5,524 nt of DNA from Paracoccaceae bacterium (GTDB taxonomy: Bacteria; Pseudomonadota; Alphaproteobacteria; Rhodobacterales; Rhodobacteraceae), in contig JALSRF010000026.1 in NCBI GenBank assembly GCA_026984895.1, forward strand, positions 1 through 5,524, given 5' to 3'. Numbering within the stretch: position 1 is the first letter of the stretch; the number at the start of each line of letters is the position of its first letter. This document shows, piece by piece, positions 1-4,115 of this stretch. The position numbers and the translations under genes were made by a program. Under the pieces are notes generated by a model that searched no databases, was not told where the DNA came from, and was given only the letters and a program-made list of their open reading frames with translations.

Positions 1-56
1 GCCACCAGATAGAGCCCCGGATCGAGCCGCGCCACTCGGCCGATTCCGGCGCTCAT
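1..56 (-). CDS. rsmI: RsmI, 16S rRNA (cytidine-1402-2'-O)-methyltransferase, N-terminal fragment
   Basis: Only the first 18 codons lie in the window; the gene runs off the left edge. Read on the minus strand from the ATG at 56-54, the peptide is MSAGIGRVARLDPGLYLV followed by the first two bases of an Ala codon. The block L-x-P-G-L-Y-L-V-A is the start of the first beta strand of RsmI (YraL) proteins, which normally continues into a TPIGN-type motif that binds S-adenosylmethionine; that part is outside the window. The family 2'-O-methylates C1402 in the decoding centre of 16S rRNA. An in-frame stop (TAA, 83-81) lies nine codons upstream, and no better start falls between it and the ATG. The Shine-Dalgarno is poor: a GGGG run sits about 3 nt before the start. 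The divergent position next to an LpoA-like gene matches E. coli rsmI/lpoA and supports the call. The short fragment limits certainty. Confidence 0.8.
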   Translation of the reverse strand, partial: MSAGIGRVARLDPGLYLV

Positions 57-79
57 CGACCCCGCGCCCGAATGCGCCG

Positions 80-106
80 TTTACTATACCTGGCCAATTG
101 CATAAT
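80..106 (+). promoter_or_regulatory. Candidate promoter for the lpoA-like/glnD/murJ operon
   Basis: A -10-like CATAAT (101-106, 5/6 to TATAAT) is preceded by a weaker -35-like TTTACT (80-85, 4/6) at a short 15-bp spacing. Transcription would start near 112-113, giving a leader of about 42 nt to the ATG at 155. The element overlaps the minus-strand rsmI promoter almost completely. Two small overlapping palindromes, TGGCCA (91-96) and CAATTG (95-100), lie in the spacer; they may be chance or part of a binding site. The short spacing makes the -35 call tentative, while the -10 is the better part. Confidence 0.4.
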
Positions 107-111
107 GTCCG
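83..111 (-). promoter_or_regulatory. Candidate sigma-70-type promoter for rsmI
   Basis: On the minus strand a -35-like CGGACA (111-106, 4/6 to TTGACA) and a -10-like TATAGT (88-83, 5/6 to TATAAT) are separated by 17 bp. The predicted transcript would start near 76 and give a leader of about 20 nt before the rsmI ATG. The assignment is from sequence match only. It lies in one of the few AT-rich patches of an otherwise very GC-rich window, which raises its plausibility. Confidence 0.5.
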
Positions 112-154
112 CCCGTGTCTTTGTTCCCTCTGCACAGATGAGGATCGGTATCCC

Positions 155-1327
155 ATGTTTTTCGTTTTCGCCGCCACCCGCAAGCTGTTGATCGCCTTCA
201 GCCTGCTTTTCCTTGCAGTGTTGCTGTCCTCCTGCGCGCCGGGCGGCTTCGGGGGAGGGCCTTCGATCACCCCCGGCAAGCCGATCCCGGTTGCCCTGCT
301 CGTCCCCGGCGGTTCGCAGAACAGCGGCGACGAGATCATCGCCCAGAGCCTGACCAATGCCGCCAGGCTCGCCATTGCCGATCTGGACGGCGTCAACATC
401 GACCTGCGTGTCTACAACACCGCCGGGCAGGCAGACATGGCGGCCAGTGCCGCGCGCCAGGCGGCGGATGACGGCGCCAAGATCATCCTTGGCCCGGTTT
501 TCGCCCAGTCCGCGGTCGCCGCCGGCAACGCGGTTGCCTCGCGCAACATCAACGTGCTGGCGTTCTCGAACAATCCGGCCGTGGCCGGCGGCAACGTGTT
601 CATTCTCGGCACGACCTTCCAGAACACCGCCAACCGGCTCGTCGCCCATGCCGTCGCGCAGGGGAAGGATCAGATCATGATCATCCACGCAGAGGATGCC
701 GCGGAACAGGCCGGGCGCGACGCCATCGCGCGGGCCATCGCCGCAAACGGCGCAACCCTGATCGGGGTCGAGCCGTTCGAACTGTCGCAACAGGGCGTCA
801 TCGATGCGGTCCGCCCGATTTCCCAGGACATCAAGTCCAGGGGCGCCGAGGCGATCTTCCTGACCTCGGGAACATCCGGGGCCCTGCCTTTCCTGGCGCA
901 GCTTCTGCCGGAAAACGGCGTGGACGTGGACAGCGTTCAGTACATCGGCCTGCAACGCTGGGACATCCCGGCCTCGGCGCTGTCGTTGCCGGGGCTGCAG
1001 CATGGCTGGTTCGCCCTGCCGGACCCGGGGATGAGCGAAAGCTTCAAGTCGCGCTACAACGCGACCTACGGTTCGAACCCGCATCCGATCGCCGGGCTTG
1101 CCTATGACGGGATCGCCGCAATCGGCGCGCTTGCCGCCCAGGGCAAGAGCGACGCGCTGACCCGCGACGCGCTGACCCAGCCTGCGGGCTTTGTCGGGGT
1201 CAACGGCGTGTTCCGGCTGTTGCCCGATGGCACCAACGAACGCGGTCTGGCGGTTGCCACGATCCAGGACAATCAGGTGGTAATCGTTGACCCAGCACCA
1301 CGAAGCTTTGGCGCCGCCGGGCTCTGA
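155..1327 (+). CDS. LpoA/LppC-like lipoprotein, putative penicillin-binding protein activator (PBP type I fold)
   Basis: A 390-residue predicted lipoprotein. Residues 1-26 form a lipoprotein signal peptide: R9-K10, a hydrophobic core 11-24, then lipobox L24-S25-S26 before the acylated C27. A28 at +2 is not an Asp retention signal, so outer-membrane sorting is expected. After a Gly/Pro linker (28-41), residues about 42-385 resemble the periplasmic-binding-protein type I fold (KPIPVALLVPGG at 42-53; ILGPVFAQSA at 111-120; GLAYDGIAAIGAL near 314-326). In gammaproteobacteria the matching domain of LpoA activates the peptidoglycan synthase PBP1A. The N-terminal TPR half of E. coli LpoA is absent here. 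The ATG at 155 is chosen because it starts the signal peptide directly and has AGGA (141-144) 10 nt upstream; a TTG at 98 would add 19 unsuited residues inside the promoter. First gene of the operon, divergent from rsmI as in E. coli. The alternative is a substrate-binding protein of an amino-acid ABC transporter, but no permease or ATPase gene is adjacent. Function as an activator is inferred. Confidence 0.8.
   Translation: MFFVFAATRKLLIAFSLLFLAVLLSSCAPGGFGGGPSITPGKPIPVALLVPGGSQNSGDEIIAQSLTNAARLAIADLDGVNIDLRVYNTAGQADMAASAARQAADDGAKIILGPVFAQSAVAAGNAVASRNINVLAFSNNPAVAGGNVFILGTTFQNTANRLVAHAVAQGKDQIMIIHAEDAAEQAGRDAIARAIAANGATLIGVEPFELSQQGVIDAVRPISQDIKSRGAEAIFLTSGTSGALPFLAQLLPENGVDVDSVQYIGLQRWDIPASALSLPGLQHGWFALPDPGMSESFKSRYNATYGSNPHPIAGLAYDGIAAIGALAAQGKSDALTRDALTQPAGFVGVNGVFRLLPDGTNERGLAVATIQDNQVVIVDPAPRSFGAAGL
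1149..1178 (+). repeat. Perfect 15-bp tandem duplication within the lipoprotein gene
   Basis: The unit GCGACGCGCTGACCC occurs twice, head to tail, at 1149-1163 and 1164-1178 with no mismatch. In the protein it gives D-A-L-T at 333-336, then R337, then D-A-L-T again at 338-341. The length is a multiple of three, so the frame is kept. It could be a recent five-codon slippage or duplication in a surface segment before the C-terminal strand, or an old repeat kept by codon bias. Confidence 0.85.
1275..1280 (+). promoter_or_regulatory. Shine-Dalgarno of glnD inside the lipoprotein gene
   Basis: AGGTGG lies 6 nt before the TTG at 1287, inside the last 18 codons of the upstream gene. It decides the glnD start: the frame is closed just upstream by TAA (1281-1283), and there is no in-frame ATG until codon 143. 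Ribosomes finishing the lipoprotein would pass over this site, so coupling or interference between the two genes is possible. Confidence 0.7.
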
Positions 1328-4115
1328 CCGGGCAACGGAACGCGCCGCGCATGGATACGCCCCCGCCGGGCCCGGCGGGCTGATCTGTCCGCCGCAGACG
1401 ATCTTCGATCCGGCCGCCGTCAGATCGGAGATCGCGTCCCGGCTTGCCGATGCCGGCGACCAGAAGGCGATCCGGGCCGCAACCGTGGCCGTCCTGTCCG
1501 AGGCAAACGAACGCGCACGCGCCGTCATCGCCGCCGCGTTTCGCGCCTCTCCCGTCACGGCGCACCCGGTACAGCGCGCCTATGCCTACCTCACCGACTG
1601 CCTGGTGAAAAACGTGCTCGAGGTGGCTGTCGGCCATCTGCACCCGCTGGCCAACCCGACCAAGAGCGAACGCCTGGCGCTGCTGGCCGTCGGCGGCTAC
1701 GGGCGCGCGGAAATGGCGCCGTTTTCCGATGTCGATCTGCTGTTCCTGACCCCCTACAAGATGACCGCCTGGGCCGAAAGCGTCATCGAGAGCATGCTCT
1801 ATATCCTGTGGGACCTGCACCTCAAGGTCGGCCACGCCAGCCGGACGGTCAATGACTGCCTGCGCCTCGGGCGCTCGGATTTCACCATCCGCACGGCCCT
1901 GCTGGAGAACCGCTTTCTTGCCGGCGACGCCGCCCTGGCCGAGGAACTGGCGACCTCGCTGCAGAAAAACCTGTTCCGCGGCACCGCGGCCGAATTCATC
2001 GAGGCCAAGCTGGCCGAGCGCTCCGAGCGCCACCGCAAACAGGGCGGCCAGCGCTACATGGTCGAGCCGAACGTGAAGGAAGGCAAGGGCGGGCTGCGCG
2101 ACCTGCAGTCGCTGTTCTGGATCGCCAAATACGTCCACGGCGTGCGCGAGACCGACGAACTCGTGCGGCTGAAACTGTTCAGCCGCGAGGAATACGACAG
2201 CCTGCTGGCGGCGGAAGACTTCCTGATGGCGGTGCGCACCCATCTGCACCTGATCACCGGGCGCGCGATGGATCAGCTGACCTTCGACCTGCAGGTCGAG
2301 GTCGCCGCCGCCATGGGCTATGCCGACAGGGGCGGCCGGCGCGCGGTAGAGCATTTCATGCAGGACTACTTTCGCCATGCCACCCGCGTGGGCGAGCTGA
2401 CCCGCATCTTCCTGACCGCGCTGGAAGCCAACCATATCAAGACCGCGCCACGCCTTGTCGGCCTGTTTCGCCGCCGCAAGAAGCTTCGCGAAGGCTGCAA
2501 GGTGGTGCAGAACCGGCTGACCGTCACCAGCGAAAGGCGGTTCCTGAAGGACCGGCTGAACATCCTGTGCATCTTCGACGAGGCGCTGCGCACGGGCTAT
2601 CTGCTGCACCCGGACGCGATGCGCCTGATCGCGGCCAACCTCGCGCTGATCGACGACGATCTGCGCAACGATCCGCGCGCCGCCCGGGTCTTTCTCGGGC
2701 TGCTGCTGAAACACGGCAACCCGGAGCGCGCGCTGCGCCGGATGAACGAACTGGGCGTTCTGGCCGCCTTCATCCCCGAGTTCGAGCCGGTCGTGGCGAT
2801 GATGCAGTTCAACATGTATCACAGCTACACGGTGGACGAGCACACCATCCAGTGCATTTCCACGCTGGCCCAGATCGAGCGCGGCGAACTGGTCGAGGAA
2901 CTGCCGATCGCCAGCGGCATCCTGAAGGAGGGGGTCAACCGCAAGGTGCTGTATGTGGCGCTGCTGTGCCACGACCTGGGCAAGGGGCGCGAGGAAGACC
3001 ACTCTGTCCTGGGCGAAAAGATCGCGCGCAAGGTGGCGGCGCGCCTGGGGCTGAAGCCGGCAGAGGCCGCAAATGTCGCCTGGCTGGTGCGCCACCACCT
3101 GCTGATGAGCGACGTGGCCCAGAAACGCGACATTTCGGACCCGCGCACCGTGCGCGATTTCGCCAAGGCGGTGCAGACGCGCGAACGGCTGGACCTGCTG
3201 ACCGTGCTGACCGTCTGCGACATCCGCGGCGTCGGGCCGACCACCTGGAACAACTGGAAGGCGGTGCTGCTGCGCAACCTCTACCGGCAAACCATGGATG
3301 CCCTGGAAGGCGGGCTGGAGGAAATCAACAAGAAAAAGGGGGCCGAGGCGGCGAAAAAGGCCCTGCGCGCGGCCTTGCCCGACTGGGACAAGACGGCGCT
3401 GCGCCGCGAAACCGGGCGCCACTATGCCCCCTACTGGCAGGGGCTGCCGACTTCGGCCCATGTCACCTTTGCCAGGCTTTTGCGCGGGATCGGCGAAGAC
3501 GAGATCCGCATGGAGCTTTTTCAGGACGTGGACCGCGATGCCACCCGCGCCGCGTTTGCGCTGGCCGACCACCCGGGGATATTCTCGCGGCTCGCCGGCG
3601 CGCTGGCCCTGGTCGGGGCGAATGTGGTCGATGCGCGCAGCTATACCTCGAAGGATGGCTATGCCACCGCCGTTTTCTGGGTGCAGGACGCCGAGGGCCG
3701 GCCCTATGCCGGATCGCGCCTGCCGCGCCTGCGCGCGATGATCGAAAAGACGCTGAAAGGCGAGGTGATCGCGCGCGAGGCCCTGAAAAGCCGCGACCGC
3801 ATCCGCAAGCGCGAAAGCGCCTTCCGGGTGCCGACCCGGATCACCTTCGACAACGAGGGATCGGAAATCTACACCATCATCGAGGTGGACACCCGCGACC
3901 GCCCCGGCCTGTTGTTCGACCTGGCGCGCACGCTGGCGGCAAACAACGTCTATATCGCCTCGGCGGTGATCGCGACCTATGGCGAACAGGTGGTGGACAC
4001 CTTCTATGTCAAGGACATGTTCGGGCTGAAATTCCACGCCGAAGCGCGCCGCGAGACGCTCCGCCGGAAGCTCGTCGAGGCCATCGACGCGGGCGCGCAG
4101 AGGGCGCGGTCCTGA
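1287..4115 (+). CDS. glnD: GlnD, bifunctional [protein-PII] uridylyltransferase / uridylyl-removing enzyme
   Basis: A 942-residue cytoplasmic sensor enzyme that uridylylates PII proteins (GlnB/GlnK) when glutamine is low and removes UMP when glutamine is high, and so controls GlnE/NtrB-type outputs. Domains in order: a nucleotidyltransferase with intact signature G136-G-Y-G-R and catalytic D148-V-D150; the PII-uridylyltransferase linker with VEPNVKEGKGGLRDL at 259-273; an HD hydrolase domain with H518, H562-D563 (CHDLGKG) and later D645; ACT domain 1 at about 742-801 and ACT domain 2 at about 862-910 (the glutamine sensors). All visible key residues are present, so both activities should be intact. 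Length is normal to slightly long; the first 31 residues are a Pro/Ala/Gly-rich extension before LICPPQTIFDP. The start is a TTG with a good Shine-Dalgarno, 41 nt inside the preceding gene; no in-frame ATG occurs before codon 143, which would cut into the active-site domain. The stop overlaps the murJ ATG by one base. TTA, CTA and TCA codons are absent throughout. Identification is firm; the exact start slightly less so. Confidence 0.97.
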   Translation: MTQHHEALAPPGSDRATERAAHGYAPAGPGGLICPPQTIFDPAAVRSEIASRLADAGDQKAIRAATVAVLSEANERARAVIAAAFRASPVTAHPVQRAYAYLTDCLVKNVLEVAVGHLHPLANPTKSERLALLAVGGYGRAEMAPFSDVDLLFLTPYKMTAWAESVIESMLYILWDLHLKVGHASRTVNDCLRLGRSDFTIRTALLENRFLAGDAALAEELATSLQKNLFRGTAAEFIEAKLAERSERHRKQGGQRYMVEPNVKEGKGGLRDLQSLFWIAKYVHGVRETDELVRLKLFSREEYDSLLAAEDFLMAVRTHLHLITGRAMDQLTFDLQVEVAAAMGYADRGGRRAVEHFMQDYFRHATRVGELTRIFLTALEANHIKTAPRLVGLFRRRKKLREGCKVVQNRLTVTSERRFLKDRLNILCIFDEALRTGYLLHPDAMRLIAANLALIDDDLRNDPRAARVFLGLLLKHGNPERALRRMNELGVLAAFIPEFEPVVAMMQFNMYHSYTVDEHTIQCISTLAQIERGELVEELPIASGILKEGVNRKVLYVALLCHDLGKGREEDHSVLGEKIARKVAARLGLKPAEAANVAWLVRHHLLMSDVAQKRDISDPRTVRDFAKAVQTRERLDLLTVLTVCDIRGVGPTTWNNWKAVLLRNLYRQTMDALEGGLEEINKKKGAEAAKKALRAALPDWDKTALRRETGRHYAPYWQGLPTSAHVTFARLLRGIGEDEIRMELFQDVDRDATRAAFALADHPGIFSRLAGALALVGANVVDARSYTSKDGYATAVFWVQDAEGRPYAGSRLPRLRAMIEKTLKGEVIAREALKSRDRIRKRESAFRVPTRITFDNEGSEIYTIIEVDTRDRPGLLFDLARTLAANNVYIASAVIATYGEQVVDTFYVKDMFGLKFHAEARRETLRRKLVEAIDAGAQRARS
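1362..1379. repeat. Perfect 18-bp G/C palindrome, potential strong hairpin at the start of glnD
   Basis: CCCGCCGGGCCCGGCGGG is identical to its reverse complement over all 18 bases. In RNA it can fold as a 7-bp all-GC stem (CCCGCCG/CGGCGGG) closed by a GGCC loop. It fills glnD codons 26-31 (P-A-G-P-G-G) exactly, starts 34 nt after the lipoprotein stop codon, and lies 75 nt into glnD. No T-run follows, so it is not a standard intrinsic terminator. It falls in the poorly conserved N-terminal extension of GlnD, where the sequence is free to carry another function. Confidence 0.85.

Noticed and set aside
98..154. A 19-residue N-terminal extension of the lipoprotein from TTG 98
   Set aside because: It would put coding sequence in the promoter and spoil a normal lipoprotein signal peptide that starts cleanly at ATG 155.
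105..191. A 28-codon upstream reading frame from ATG 105 overlapping the lipoprotein start
   Set aside because: There is no Shine-Dalgarno, and the predicted transcript start (about 112) lies after its ATG. A second in-frame ATG at 138 also lacks a convincing ribosome-binding site.
524..538. Inverted repeat GGCAAC-GCG-GTTGCC within the lipoprotein gene
   Set aside because: A 6-bp stem in coding sequence is within chance expectation, with no T-run or other context.
1351..1353. ATG 1351 as a glnD start just after the lipoprotein stop
   Set aside because: It is out of frame with glnD.
1328..1400. Intrinsic terminator between the lipoprotein gene and glnD
   Set aside because: A strong stem exists at 1362-1379 but no T-rich tract follows, and glnD is already being translated through it.
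53..1558. A 501-codon open frame on the minus strand across the lipoprotein gene
   Set aside because: Same cause: it is in codon register with the lipoprotein gene, which lacks TTA, CTA and TCA. It also covers the promoter region and the rsmI start and has no family signature.
1789..1800. Perfect 12-bp palindrome AGAGCATGCTCT within glnD
   Set aside because: About one palindrome of this length is expected by chance in 5.5 kb, and it codes for ordinary conserved GlnD residues.
1200..4037. A 945-codon open frame on the minus strand across glnD
   Set aside because: Its codons are the exact reverse complements of glnD codons, so it stays open simply because glnD has no TTA, CTA or TCA codons. 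The product is a Gln/His/Arg/Gly-rich sequence with no recognisable domain.
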